Below the pieces are notes generated by a model that was not told the origin of the DNA, did no database searches, and saw only the letters and a program-made list of their open reading frames with translations. A stretch of 9,942 nt of DNA, from NCBI GenBank assembly GCA_009776395.1, contig WRNX01000047.1:1-9942 (forward strand), given 5' to 3'. Source of the DNA: Lentimicrobiaceae bacterium (GTDB lineage: Bacteria > Bacteroidota > Bacteroidia > Bacteroidales > WCHB1-69). This document shows, piece after piece, positions 1 to 7,219 of the stretch. A program made the position numbers and the translations under genes. Every line of letters begins with the position of its first letter. Position 1 is the stretch's first letter.

Positions 1-559
1 CAATATTGGTATGTTGGCAATCTCTTGTTACATAATCTTGCAGATGTTGAACCACAGCAATCAAACTGTCGGTGGATACTTGTGAAATCAAATTCAGAAT
101 ATTTTCATCAGGTTCTGTAACTATCGGATAATCAAAAGTTGATTTACATAATTGTGCTTCTCTATCTCTTATTACCACTGTTCCGTCGTTTTTCGCGGGC
201 ATAAAACCATCGCCAATGAGTTTCATGATAAAAAAGTGTTCGCCGGAGTAGAGTGTTTCTACGCTTCCGTCAATTTTTGCCAAATATTCCTCTTTATAAT
301 CATTGTAGCAATATACAATAGCATAAGAATCCACCTCTTTAAAGGCGTGTTCATCTAATACCACTGCGTTGTCATAACTCAGCGATTCGGCGGTTGCAAG
401 TACATAATCATCGCAATAATAATGAATTTTCAAATTATGATCTGCGAACAGGGTTTCCAAATTTTGCGTTTCAGAAACAGGAATCATTGCTAATTTTCCT
501 GCAAAAGAAGTAAAGGAAACAATTAATAAACAAATGGTTAGTAAAAATGTTTTTTTCAT
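1..559 (-). CDS. Secreted protein, N-terminal part (probable M28-like peptidase), runs off the left edge
   Basis: Only the first 186 codons are present; the 3' end lies outside the window. The ATG at 559 is followed by a clear signal peptide: a Lys-Lys n-region, a hydrophobic core (FLLTICLLIVSF), and a likely signal peptidase I cut after residue 20 (SFA|GK). The mature part begins with a domain of about 130 residues without a motif I can name. Near the edge comes the stretch LISQVSTDSLIAVVQHLQDY followed by VTRDC. From memory, this resembles the segment that precedes the catalytic domain in secreted Bacteroidetes M28 zinc exopeptidases (a 'LQ-x-x-x-TR' signature). No catalytic residues fall within the window, so the peptidase call is inference from that segment, and M14 or another exported enzyme remains possible. 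The secreted nature and reading frame are well supported. The gene is transcribed divergently from the methyltransferase gene. Confidence 0.6.
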   Translation of the reverse strand, partial: MKKTFLLTICLLIVSFTSFAGKLAMIPVSETQNLETLFADHNLKIHYYCDDYVLATAESLSYDNAVVLDEHAFKEVDSYAIVYCYNDYKEEYLAKIDGSVETLYSGEHFFIMKLIGDGFMPAKNDGTVVIRDREAQLCKSTFDYPIVTEPDENILNLISQVSTDSLIAVVQHLQDYVTRDCQHTNI

Positions 560-665
560 AATAGATCTATTTTAGGGGTTAAAAATTAATTTGCGAATTA
601 ACATGAAATTTTTAAAATTACACAGAGAGAAAGCAAAATATGTTGAAAAAAATAAGGTAATGTAT

Positions 666-698
666 CAAAATTAGTTTGGTTAATAATTGTTTGTGAAA
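666..698 (-). promoter_or_regulatory. Candidate Bacteroidetes-type promoter for the left-edge secreted protein
   Basis: On the minus strand, TAATTTTG (666-673) fits the -7 consensus TAnnTTTG exactly. Twenty-one bases upstream, TTTC (695-698) is one mismatch from the -33 TTTG box. The leader to the ATG at 559 would be roughly 100 nt. The -33 mismatch and the AT-rich background make this tentative. It overlaps the promoter of the opposite gene. Confidence 0.35.
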
Positions 699-722
699 AT
701 AAAATTTTTTCTGCTATTTTTG
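690..722 (+). promoter_or_regulatory. Bacteroidetes-type promoter of the methyltransferase gene
   Basis: TTTG (690-693) and TATTTTTG (715-722) match the Bacteroidetes -33 (TTTG) and -7 (TAnnTTTG) consensus exactly, with a 21-nt spacer, which is in the usual range. Transcription would start a few bases after 722, leaving a leader of about 20 nt before the ATG at 749. The same promoter probably drives the downstream carrier gene. Confidence 0.6.
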
Positions 723-748
723 CACTTTATTGATATTAAATCAAGAAA

Positions 749-1441
749 ATGAATTCATCGTTCAAAAATACACTTACCCTTTACTTAGAAACATTTTTAA
801 CAGAAGATAGAAAATCTTTGTTACACAAAGTTTTAGATGATAGAACAAGACATCTAACGGTGGTTGTAGAAGATTTGTATCAAACGCAAAATATAAGTGC
901 TGTAATGCGCTCGTGCGAATGTGTCGGAATACAGGATCTTCATATTGTAGAGGGTGAGAATGATTTCCAAATTCATAAAGCCATTGCCATGGGCGCTGAT
1001 AAATGGCTTACCATTAACCATTACAAAGAAAATAACCCGATGCTTACCTGTATTCATCAGTTAAAAGCGAAAGGATATACAATAGTAGCCACGCTTCCCG
1101 ATAACAATAGTTGTTTTATAGATGAACTTCCTTTAGATAAACCTGTGGCATTTCTCTTTGGAACTGAATTAACAGGATTATCCCAAGAAGCGATTTGTGC
1201 CGCAGATAAAACCGTAAAAATACCCATGCACGGATTTACCAATAGTTTCAATATCTCTAATTCAGTGGCTATTATCATGAGTTTTTGTATTGAAAAATTA
1301 CGAAAATCAAAGATAAATTGGCGTCTTTCAGAAGAAGAAAAAGAAGAACTTCTTTTTGAGTGGGTGCAAAAATCAATAAACAAGCCGGAATTATTGATTA
1401 AAAGGTATTTAGAACATCACTCACTAATCACTAATAATTAA
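749..1441 (+). CDS. trmH: TrmH/SpoU-family RNA 2'-O-methyltransferase (probably tRNA Gm18)
   Basis: A 230-residue SPOUT-class enzyme that transfers a methyl group from S-adenosylmethionine to a ribose 2'-OH of RNA. All three family motifs are visible. Motif 1 is QNISAVMRSCE around residues 47-56, with the conserved Asn48 and the catalytic-type Arg54. Motif 2 is FLFGTELTGLS around 135-145, with Glu140. Motif 3 is IPMHGFTNSFNISNS around 158-172, with Ser166 and Asn168. The motif order and spacing and the C-terminal helical tail (about 190-224) resemble E. coli TrmH, which modifies G18 of tRNA. SpoU relatives that modify rRNA cannot be fully excluded. The ATG at 749 sits about 20 nt below a strong promoter match. 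The last residues and the stop codon lie inside a heptamer repeat tract (1421-1469), so the extreme C-terminus (SLITNN) is encoded by repeat DNA. The carrier gene follows after 28 nt, probably in the same transcript. Confidence 0.9.
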   Translation: MNSSFKNTLTLYLETFLTEDRKSLLHKVLDDRTRHLTVVVEDLYQTQNISAVMRSCECVGIQDLHIVEGENDFQIHKAIAMGADKWLTINHYKENNPMLTCIHQLKAKGYTIVATLPDNNSCFIDELPLDKPVAFLFGTELTGLSQEAICAADKTVKIPMHGFTNSFNISNSVAIIMSFCIEKLRKSKINWRLSEEEKEELLFEWVQKSINKPELLIKRYLEHHSLITNN

Positions 1442-1469
1442 TCACTAATCACTAATAACTAATAACTAT
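1421..1469 (+). repeat. Seven tandem heptamers (TNACTAA) ending at the carrier's ATG
   Basis: Reading from 1421 in steps of seven: TCACTAA, TCACTAA, TAATTAA, TCACTAA, TCACTAA, TAACTAA, TAACTAT, followed directly by the ATG at 1470. The tract encodes the last residues and stop of the methyltransferase and fills the whole gap to the carrier gene, including the place where a ribosome binding site would be. No Shine-Dalgarno sequence is present. The TAACT core is shared with the heptamers at 9305-9353. Confidence 0.9.
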
Positions 1470-3062
1470 ATGAAAATCCCCCACACCTTTACCATCGTTT
1501 TCAGTCTCGTAATCCTGTGCGCCGTTTTTACCTGGCTTGTTCCGGGTGGTGAGTTTGAAAGAAAAACCGTTGAAATTGATGGCATCACGCGAAACATAGT
1601 GGTCGCGGATTCTTTTCAATATACCGAAAACGCCCCTCAAACTTGGCAAGTGTTTACCGCTTTCTTTAAAGGATTTAATAAAGTTTCCAATATCATTATT
1701 TTTATTTTGATGATAGGCGGTGCTTTTTGGATACTGAATGCCACAAACGCTATTAATATTGGTATTTTCAGTTTTTTAAGAAGTACCGAAAAACTGCAAA
1801 GAAACAAAGTGTTAAAGAAAATAGGGGTCAATAACATAGTGATAACGCTCATTATGATTATGTTTAGTTTGTTTGGCGCAGTATTTGGGATGAGTGAAGA
1901 AACTATCGCTTTCATTATCATTTTTGTTCCGTTGGCAATATCAATGGGGTACGATTCGGTTACCGGTGTTTTGATGTGTTATGTGGCGGCGCACGTTGGA
2001 TTTGCAGGTGCTATGCTGAATCCGTTTACCATTGGAATTGCGCAGGGATTATCAGGGTTGCCCACTTTTTCCGGCTTGGAATATCGTGCATTGTGCTGGA
2101 TTATTCTTACCATTATCGCTATTGTGTTTACACTTTGGTACGCCCACCGTGTTAAAAAAAATCCTAAAAAATCGTTTATGTATGATTTAGATTCTTATTG
2201 GAGAGAAAAATCTGCAGAAACAGAAAATATTCAAGAAAAACAAAAATCTTCCCGCGCTACATGGTTCGTTTACAGTGTGGTTTCATTAGCGTTAATCTAT
2301 TGTTCTTTTGCCTTTACTTACAGCATAATTACCATTGGTAATAGTACATTTAATATCATCTTATTTCCCATCATTGCCGCTATTTTTATCCCTTTCGGAT
2401 TTTATTCTACATACAAATCGGTGCACAGTTATATTTTATCTTTATTATGGTTAACCATTGTGATATTGGTAGTTGGCGTGTTGGGATACGGTTGGTATGT
2501 GGGAGAAATTGCAGGATTGTTTTTTGCGATGGGTTTAACAAGCGGATTTGCATTCAGTATCAAGTTTGATAAAATTATCCGTTTGTTTTTAGAAGGATGT
2601 AAAGATATTATGAATGCGGCATTGGTAGTAGGTATTGCCGGCGGCATCATCATCATTTTGGAAGATGGAAAAATTATTGATACGATTCTTTACGGCGTTT
2701 CACAAACTATGTCAAATGCTGGACAAACCGGTTCGGTGGGTGCTATGTATTTCATTCAAAGTGTAATAAACATACTCATTCCATCGGGTTCTGCCAAAGC
2801 GGCACTCACTATTCCCATGATGGCAGAGTTTTCGGATATTATTGGCATTTCTCGACAACTTACCGTACTTGCTTTTCAGTTTGGCGATGGATTTACCAAT
2901 ATGATTACCCCCGCTTCCGGAGTACTTATCGGTTGTCTTGGAATGGCGCGCATTCCTTACACGAAATGGATTAAGTTTATTTTGCCGTTTTTGTGTATCT
3001 TGTTAATTATGGGTTTTGTTTTGTTGTTGCCGCCATTATTTTGGCAGTTTAATGGGTTTTGA
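1470..3062 (+). CDS. YfcC-family inner-membrane carrier (DcuC/C4-dicarboxylate-carrier superfamily)
   Basis: A 530-residue polytopic membrane protein of normal length for the family. It opens with the family-typical KIPHTFTIVF at residues 2-11 and then WLVPGGEF at 22-29. Hydrophobic segments lie near residues 7-24, 72-90, 120-140, 146-170, 207-225, 264-285, 293-313, 320-342, 345-364, 382-397, 425-440 and 502-522. The loop motifs typical of YfcC/DcuC carriers are present: GMSEE at 140-144, IPSGSAKAAL at 437-446, and FGDGFTNMITPASG at 471-484. Members are annotated as C4-dicarboxylate or basic amino-acid (arginine/ornithine-type) carriers; the substrate cannot be read from the sequence. A charged cytoplasmic loop of about 35 residues (227-262) separates two halves. 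The ATG at 1470 is chosen because it immediately precedes the conserved N-terminus. No Shine-Dalgarno is present; a heptamer tract abuts the start. The gene is probably co-transcribed with trmH. Confidence 0.88.
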   Translation: MKIPHTFTIVFSLVILCAVFTWLVPGGEFERKTVEIDGITRNIVVADSFQYTENAPQTWQVFTAFFKGFNKVSNIIIFILMIGGAFWILNATNAINIGIFSFLRSTEKLQRNKVLKKIGVNNIVITLIMIMFSLFGAVFGMSEETIAFIIIFVPLAISMGYDSVTGVLMCYVAAHVGFAGAMLNPFTIGIAQGLSGLPTFSGLEYRALCWIILTIIAIVFTLWYAHRVKKNPKKSFMYDLDSYWREKSAETENIQEKQKSSRATWFVYSVVSLALIYCSFAFTYSIITIGNSTFNIILFPIIAAIFIPFGFYSTYKSVHSYILSLLWLTIVILVVGVLGYGWYVGEIAGLFFAMGLTSGFAFSIKFDKIIRLFLEGCKDIMNAALVVGIAGGIIIILEDGKIIDTILYGVSQTMSNAGQTGSVGAMYFIQSVINILIPSGSAKAALTIPMMAEFSDIIGISRQLTVLAFQFGDGFTNMITPASGVLIGCLGMARIPYTKWIKFILPFLCILLIMGFVLLLPPLFWQFNGF

Positions 3063-3068
3063 TCTAGC

Positions 3069-3094
3069 TAACCGTAGGTTGAAACCTACGGTTA
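3069..3094. terminator. Perfect palindrome between convergent genes; possible bidirectional terminator
   Basis: TAACCGTAGGT and ACCTACGGTTA form an 11-bp perfect stem around a 4-nt loop (TGAA on the plus strand). It lies 6 nt after the carrier stop and about 42 nt beyond the nadB stop, where a shared terminator is expected. Neither side has a long T-run, so it is not a classical intrinsic terminator. It could instead be a mobile palindromic repeat unit. Confidence 0.55.
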
Positions 3095-3136
3095 ATAGGA
3101 CTGTTAAAGTCATTGATTAAATTTTACGGTTACGAA

Positions 3137-4732
3137 TTAAAGACTATCTTCTACCGTTTGCTGCAGATCCTTATGTGCCGGATAATCTAACGAATAGTGC
3201 AATCCTCTGCTCTCTTTCCTATCCATTGCGTTATGAATAATGATATATCCAACATTTATCATGTTGCGCAGTTCACAAATTTCAGGGATGAGGATAGATT
3301 TTTTGTATAGTTCTTCTGTTTCTTTGTATAATAAAAATAATCGGTCTAATGCTCTTTGTAAACGAATATTGGAACGAACAATCCCCACATAACTTGACAT
3401 AACTGCTTGCAATTCCTGTTTGGAGCGTGTAATCAACACCATCTCTTCATTCAGCACTGTGCCTGATGAGTCCCATTCGGGAATATCATGGCAAAAAGGA
3501 ATATTTTCAAATTGTTCTACAGATTTCAAACACGCTCTGTGAGAAAACACTAACGCTTCTAAAAGCGAGTTTGATGCCAATCGGTTTGCGCCGTGCAATC
3601 CTGTTGAGGCGCATTCGCCCGAAGCGTAAAGATTATGAATAGAGGTTTCTCCCCATTGGTTGGTAATAATTCCTCCGCAGGAATAATGTGCAGCCGGCAC
3701 GACCGGTATTAAATCTTTGGTAATATCAATACCAATACTCAAACATTTGGCATAAATATTGGGAAAATGTTCAAAAATTTCATTTTTTTTAATCTTGGCA
3801 GCATCCAGCCAAACATGTTCTTTTCCACTGATTTTCATTTCGTTGTCTATAGCGCGCGCCACAATATCTCTTGGAGCGAGCGATCCTCGTGTATCATATT
3901 TTAGCATAAATTCATTCCCCTCTTCATCTTTCAAAACTGCTCCCGCGCCCCGTAATGCTTCTGTAATCAAAAATGAGGGAGATTCTTTGGGATTAAAAAG
4001 CGAGGTAGGATGAAACTGTACAAACTCCATGCCGCGTACATGTCCTTTTGCACGATACACCATTGCAATACCATCGCCGGTGCATACTAACGGATTGGTA
4101 GTATTTCCATACACTGTTCCAATTCCACCGGTTGCCATCATTGTGATTTTAGACAATACTGTGCGTACTTTCTTTTTATTCGGATCGTAAATATATGCTC
4201 CGAAACAGGTTAAATCAGGTGTTCTTCTCGTTACATCAATACCAAGATGGTGTTGGGTAATAATTTCAACAGCAAGGTGATTTTCTAATATTTCAATATT
4301 TTCGTTTTGTTGTGCAGCTAAAATCAATTTTTGTTCAATCTCTTTTCCTGTCATATCTTTGTGGTGCAACACGCGATACTCCGAATGACCGCCCTCTTTG
4401 GCAAGGGCAAACTTTCCTTTTTTTGTTTTATCAAAATTCACTCCCCATTCAATCAGTTCCATCACGCGCTCTGTGGATTCCCTTATAGTGAGTTCTACAA
4501 CACTCCTATCAGAAAGTTCATCACCGGCAATCATCGTATCTTGAATATGTTTTTCGTAAGTATCAGGTAGATAAAGTACTGCAGCAATTCCGCCCTGCGC
4601 GTATTTTGTTGCAGTTTCATCAATCTGCGATTTGGTAACTAAACATACTTTTCCGAAATTTGCCGCTTTTAAGGCAAAACTCAAACCGGCAATACCGGAA
4701 CCAATAACAAGAAAATCTACAGTTTTACGCAC
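3137..4732 (-). CDS. nadB: L-aspartate oxidase (NAD biosynthesis)
   Basis: A 531-residue FAD enzyme that oxidises L-aspartate to iminoaspartate, the first step of de novo quinolinate and NAD synthesis; in anaerobes fumarate serves as electron acceptor. The length matches E. coli NadB (540 aa). Visible features are the FAD-binding GSGIAG at residues 11-16, the flavoprotein motif ATKYAQGGIAAV (41-52), EGGHSEYRVLHHKD (113-126) with the Glu typical of NadB, QFHPTSL with His241, TEALRGAGA with Arg261, APRDIVARA with Arg288, and AAHYSCGGI with His349. The last three match the active-site residues known from NadB and succinate dehydrogenase relatives. SGECASTGLHGANRLASNSL (371-390) is the C-terminal FAD contact. 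The start is GTG at 4732-4730, sharing one base with the stop of the preceding gamma-subunit gene (TAGTG), so translation is probably coupled. No nadA or nadC lies nearby. It is the last gene of the minus-strand cluster. Confidence 0.95.
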   Translation of the reverse strand: MRKTVDFLVIGSGIAGLSFALKAANFGKVCLVTKSQIDETATKYAQGGIAAVLYLPDTYEKHIQDTMIAGDELSDRSVVELTIRESTERVMELIEWGVNFDKTKKGKFALAKEGGHSEYRVLHHKDMTGKEIEQKLILAAQQNENIEILENHLAVEIITQHHLGIDVTRRTPDLTCFGAYIYDPNKKKVRTVLSKITMMATGGIGTVYGNTTNPLVCTGDGIAMVYRAKGHVRGMEFVQFHPTSLFNPKESPSFLITEALRGAGAVLKDEEGNEFMLKYDTRGSLAPRDIVARAIDNEMKISGKEHVWLDAAKIKKNEIFEHFPNIYAKCLSIGIDITKDLIPVVPAAHYSCGGIITNQWGETSIHNLYASGECASTGLHGANRLASNSLLEALVFSHRACLKSVEQFENIPFCHDIPEWDSSGTVLNEEMVLITRSKQELQAVMSSYVGIVRSNIRLQRALDRLFLLYKETEELYKKSILIPEICELRNMINVGYIIIHNAMDRKESRGLHYSLDYPAHKDLQQTVEDSL

Positions 4733-4734
4733 TA
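4730..4734 (-). other. Stop/start overlap TAGTG joining the gamma subunit and nadB
   Basis: On the minus strand the TAG stop of the gamma-subunit gene and the GTG start of nadB share the G. No Shine-Dalgarno sequence precedes the GTG, so nadB expression likely depends on ribosomes terminating upstream. The rare start codon may also set a lower yield of NadB than of the oxidoreductase. Confidence 0.8.
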
Positions 4735-5283
4735 TAAAACGTGAAACGGTTTTAAAAGTTCTTTTCCTATTTCAACGGCTTTAATATTTTCGGGAATCAA
4801 TCCATGATGTCTTTCCGGCAACGATTTTTCTAATCCTTTCTTCAAAAACTCTTCGGTTACTAAAGGTTTAATCTTTAAGAAACCACCCAGTACAATCATG
4901 TTAAAAAGTTTCGCGATTCCAATTTTAGCCGCTTCTTCGGCAGCCGCTACTTGATAAATATTGATATCTTTTCGGGTAGGAGGTGAGGTAATTCCATTGG
5001 GATCGTAAATTAATAATCCGCCTGGTTTTACCGAATTTTCAAATTTATCCATGGAGGGTTGATTGAGGATGATTGCCGTATCGAATTGATTTAAACACGG
5101 GGAACTAATCCGCTCATCACTAATAATAACGGTAACATTTGAAGTACCGCCGCGCATTTCAGGACCATAAGAGGGCATCCAACTTACCTCTTTATTTTGC
5201 ATAATACCGGAATAAGCCAAAATCTTTCCCATAGAAAGAACGCCTTGTCCGCCAAAACCTGCTATTATAATTTCTTCAGTCAT
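4732..5283 (-). CDS. 2-oxoacid:acceptor oxidoreductase, gamma subunit (KorC/VorC type)
   Basis: A 183-residue protein of the POR/KOR gamma domain family. Together with the alpha, beta and ferredoxin subunits it forms a cytoplasmic 2-oxoacid:ferredoxin oxidoreductase that oxidatively decarboxylates a 2-oxoacid to the acyl-CoA and reduces ferredoxin. Characteristic motifs are IIIAGFGGQGVLSMGK at residues 5-20 and SYGPEMRGGTSN at 38-49, the latter diagnostic for the gamma domain. The full-length domain ends around residue 178. The ATG at 5283 lies 18 nt after the stop of the beta-subunit gene, and the stop overlaps the GTG of nadB by one base. Substrate choice (2-oxoglutarate, branched-chain 2-oxoacids or others) is not decided by this subunit. 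Confidence 0.9.
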   Translation of the reverse strand: MTEEIIIAGFGGQGVLSMGKILAYSGIMQNKEVSWMPSYGPEMRGGTSNVTVIISDERISSPCLNQFDTAIILNQPSMDKFENSVKPGGLLIYDPNGITSPPTRKDINIYQVAAAEEAAKIGIAKLFNMIVLGGFLKIKPLVTEEFLKKGLEKSLPERHHGLIPENIKAVEIGKELLKPFHVL

Positions 5284-5301
5284 AATTTGTTATTTTAATG
5301 T

Positions 5302-6066
5302 TTATTTATTATTTTTTAGGTCGCCAAGTGGATAAAAAGGTAACATATTTTGTTCCAACCATTCATTAGCCTGTATAGGAGAAAGTTTCCAACCGGAGTT
5401 GCAATTAGAAACGATTTCAATGAAAGAGATCCCTTGTTTTAGTTTTTGGTTTTCGAATGCCTGACGAATCGCTTTTTTACATTTACGCGCCAACGCAGGG
5501 GTATAAACGGCTTGTCTTGTTACATAGAGTGCGCCGGGAAGTTGGGCAATGAGTTCCGTAATTTTCAAAGGATTTCCCATAGTTTGCAAATCGCGTCCGT
5601 AAGGAGATGTTGAGGTTTTCATATCTTTCAAGGTGGTGGGCGCCATCTGTCCGCCGGTCATGCCATAAATTCCGTTATTCACGAAAATCATGGTAAAATT
5701 TTCGCCACGGTTGCAGGCGTGGATAGTTTCTGCCGTTCCAATGGCAGCCAAGTCGCCATCGCCTTGATAGGTAAATACGAAATGTTCAGGGTAGAGTCGT
5801 TTAATAGCGGTTCCTAATGCAGGAGCGCGTCCATGTGCGGCTTCTATACAATCCACATCAAAGTAGTTGTATGCCAAAACGGCGCATCCTACCGGTGCAA
5901 CGCCAATGGTTTTGTCTTGAATACCCATCTCATCAATAACTTCTGCAATCAAACGATGGGTAAGTCCGTGTCCGCAGCCCGGACAATAATGCATCACATT
6001 ATCCGTAAGCACGGAGGTCTTCTTATAGACCAAATTTTCGGGTTTAATGATTTCTTCTCTTGTCAT
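5302..6066 (-). CDS. 2-oxoacid:ferredoxin oxidoreductase, beta subunit (thiamine-pyrophosphate binding; KorB/VorA type)
   Basis: A 254-residue catalytic subunit that binds thiamine pyrophosphate. The CPGCGHG motif at residues 28-34 supplies Cys28 and Cys31, which in this family belong to the iron-sulfur/TPP region. HGRAPALGTAIK at 78-89 is a family signature. QGDGDLAAIG at 101-110 followed by FVNNGIYGMTGGQ around 128-140 is the GDG...NN Mg-TPP motif. Size is normal for stand-alone beta subunits. The start ATG at 6066 is supported by the family N-terminus (about 25 residues before CPGC). It is preceded by a 57-nt gap from vorB that contains three exact ATTTTTT heptamers, and is followed 18 nt later by the gamma-subunit gene. 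It must pair with VorB for activity. Confidence 0.92.
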   Translation of the reverse strand: MTREEIIKPENLVYKKTSVLTDNVMHYCPGCGHGLTHRLIAEVIDEMGIQDKTIGVAPVGCAVLAYNYFDVDCIEAAHGRAPALGTAIKRLYPEHFVFTYQGDGDLAAIGTAETIHACNRGENFTMIFVNNGIYGMTGGQMAPTTLKDMKTSTSPYGRDLQTMGNPLKITELIAQLPGALYVTRQAVYTPALARKCKKAIRQAFENQKLKQGISFIEIVSNCNSGWKLSPIQANEWLEQNMLPFYPLGDLKNNK

Positions 6067-6072
6067 AATATT

Positions 6073-6093
6073 ATTTTTTATTTTTTATTTTTT
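6073..6093 (-). repeat. Three exact ATTTTTT heptamers just upstream of the beta-subunit gene
   Basis: On the plus strand, A residues occur at 6073, 6080, 6087 and 6094, each separated by six Ts: three perfect tandem heptamers. In gene sense this is an AAAAAAT repeat ending 6 nt before the ATG at 6066, in the place where a ribosome binding site would lie. A-rich leaders without Shine-Dalgarno are normal in Bacteroidetes; the exact period of seven is the notable part. Confidence 0.8.
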
Positions 6094-6123
6094 AAAGTTG
6101 AGAGGCTGTTTTAAAACATCCCA

Positions 6124-7194
6124 TTAAAAATTCTTTAATGCTTGCAATATTTCGCTTGGGGTGGGCACAATGCCGCCGAAACGACCGTAATGTTTAACGG
6201 GTACTTTGCATTCTACTGCCAGCATCACATCTTCAATCATTTGTCCTGCATTCATTTCTACGCTTAAAATACCTTTGGCTTTGATACCGATGTCGTGAAT
6301 AATCTGTTTGGGGAAAGGCCACAGAGTAATAGGGCGAATAAGTCCGACTTTAATTCCTTCCTCGCGCGCCAACTGTAATACTTTTTGACAAATACGCGCC
6401 GAGGAGCCATAAGCCACCAAAATATAGTCGGCGTCTTCACATTGAATAGTTTCGTAACGCACTTCATTTGCCTCACACTCTTTATATTTTGCCTGCAAAC
6501 GAAGATTTACCTTTTCCTGTTTTGCGGATTCCAATTGTAAAGAAGTTACAATATTGTGGTCTCTTTTTTTCGGTTTTCCGGTGGCTGCCCAGGGAAAAGT
6601 TTCAGCGATGTATTCGTCTGTCCAGCGCGGTTTGTAATCGCCCACCTCCACTTTTTCCATTACTTGTCCAATGATACCATCGGAAAGAATCATTACGGGG
6701 TTTCTGTACTTGAATGCCAAGTCGAATCCGAGTTCTACAAAGTCGTACATTTCCTGTACGGAAGCGGGTGCTAACGTAATGAGGCGATAGTCACCGTGTC
6801 CACCGCCTTTAACGGTTTGAAAATAGTCGGCTTGCGAGGGTTGGATGGTTCCCAATCCGGGGCCACCTCTAACTACATTCACACAGAGCGCGGGTATTTC
6901 AGCGCCGGCGATGTAAGACAATCCCTCTTGCATCAGGCTCACGCCCGGACTTGACGAGGTCGTCATTACCTTTTTTCCCACGGCGCCGCCGCCATACACC
7001 ATATTGATGGATGCTACTTCGCTTTCGGCTTGCAGCACCACCATACCGGTTTTTTCGTAGGGTTTTTCAGCCATGAGATGTTCTAAAATTTCCGATTGCG
7101 GCGTAATAGGATAGCCGAAGTAGCCATCGCAGCCGCAGCGAATTGCGCCTTCGGCAATCGCTTCATTTCCTTTCATTAATCTAAGTTCTTTCAT
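6124..7194 (-). CDS. vorB: 2-oxoacid:ferredoxin oxidoreductase, alpha subunit (3-methyl-2-oxobutanoate dehydrogenase subunit VorB)
   Basis: A 356-residue alpha subunit carrying the pyrimidine-binding and transketolase-C-like domains. The protein starts MKELRLMKGNEAIAEGAIRC, as VorB-type proteins do. Key motifs are GYFGYPITPQSE at residues 24-35, LQAESEVASINMVYGGG at 54-70 (Glu of the AESE type that contacts the TPP ring), MTTSSSPGVSLMQEG at 77-91, and VVRGGPGLGTIQPSQADY at 107-124. The C-terminal third (about 255-356) is the domain with the YGSSARICQKV and LIRPITLWPFP motifs. Length matches VorB proteins (about 360 aa) rather than the longer gamma-alpha fusions, consistent with a separate gamma gene downstream. 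The name implies branched-chain 2-oxoacids, but the real substrate in this lineage is not settled by sequence. It starts 25 nt after the protease stop, so it probably depends on the upstream transcript unless an internal promoter exists. Confidence 0.92.
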   Translation of the reverse strand: MKELRLMKGNEAIAEGAIRCGCDGYFGYPITPQSEILEHLMAEKPYEKTGMVVLQAESEVASINMVYGGGAVGKKVMTTSSSPGVSLMQEGLSYIAGAEIPALCVNVVRGGPGLGTIQPSQADYFQTVKGGGHGDYRLITLAPASVQEMYDFVELGFDLAFKYRNPVMILSDGIIGQVMEKVEVGDYKPRWTDEYIAETFPWAATGKPKKRDHNIVTSLQLESAKQEKVNLRLQAKYKECEANEVRYETIQCEDADYILVAYGSSARICQKVLQLAREEGIKVGLIRPITLWPFPKQIIHDIGIKAKGILSVEMNAGQMIEDVMLAVECKVPVKHYGRFGGIVPTPSEILQALKNF

Positions 7195-7219
7195 AATGAT
7201 TTATTAATTATTGTTTTGA

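Noticed and set aside
152..358. Plus-strand open frame of 68 codons at the left edge
   Set aside because: It is the complement of the secreted protein gene, whose signal peptide and continuous frame to the edge are far better supported.
1057..1383. Minus-strand open frame of 108 codons
   Set aside because: It lies wholly opposite trmH, where the plus-strand protein carries all three SpoU motifs.
1421..1469. CRISPR-like or phage attachment repeat
   Set aside because: Units are 7 bp with no spacers, no cas genes or integrase are near, and no tRNA is present.
3063..3136. Small gene or RNA between the convergent genes
   Set aside because: Only 74 nt are available and the palindrome explains the only structure; no start codon with a meaningful frame is seen.
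6264..6476. Overlapping minus-strand frame suggesting a frameshift in vorB
   Set aside because: VorB reads through without a break and keeps family motifs on both sides; the second frame is a shadow.
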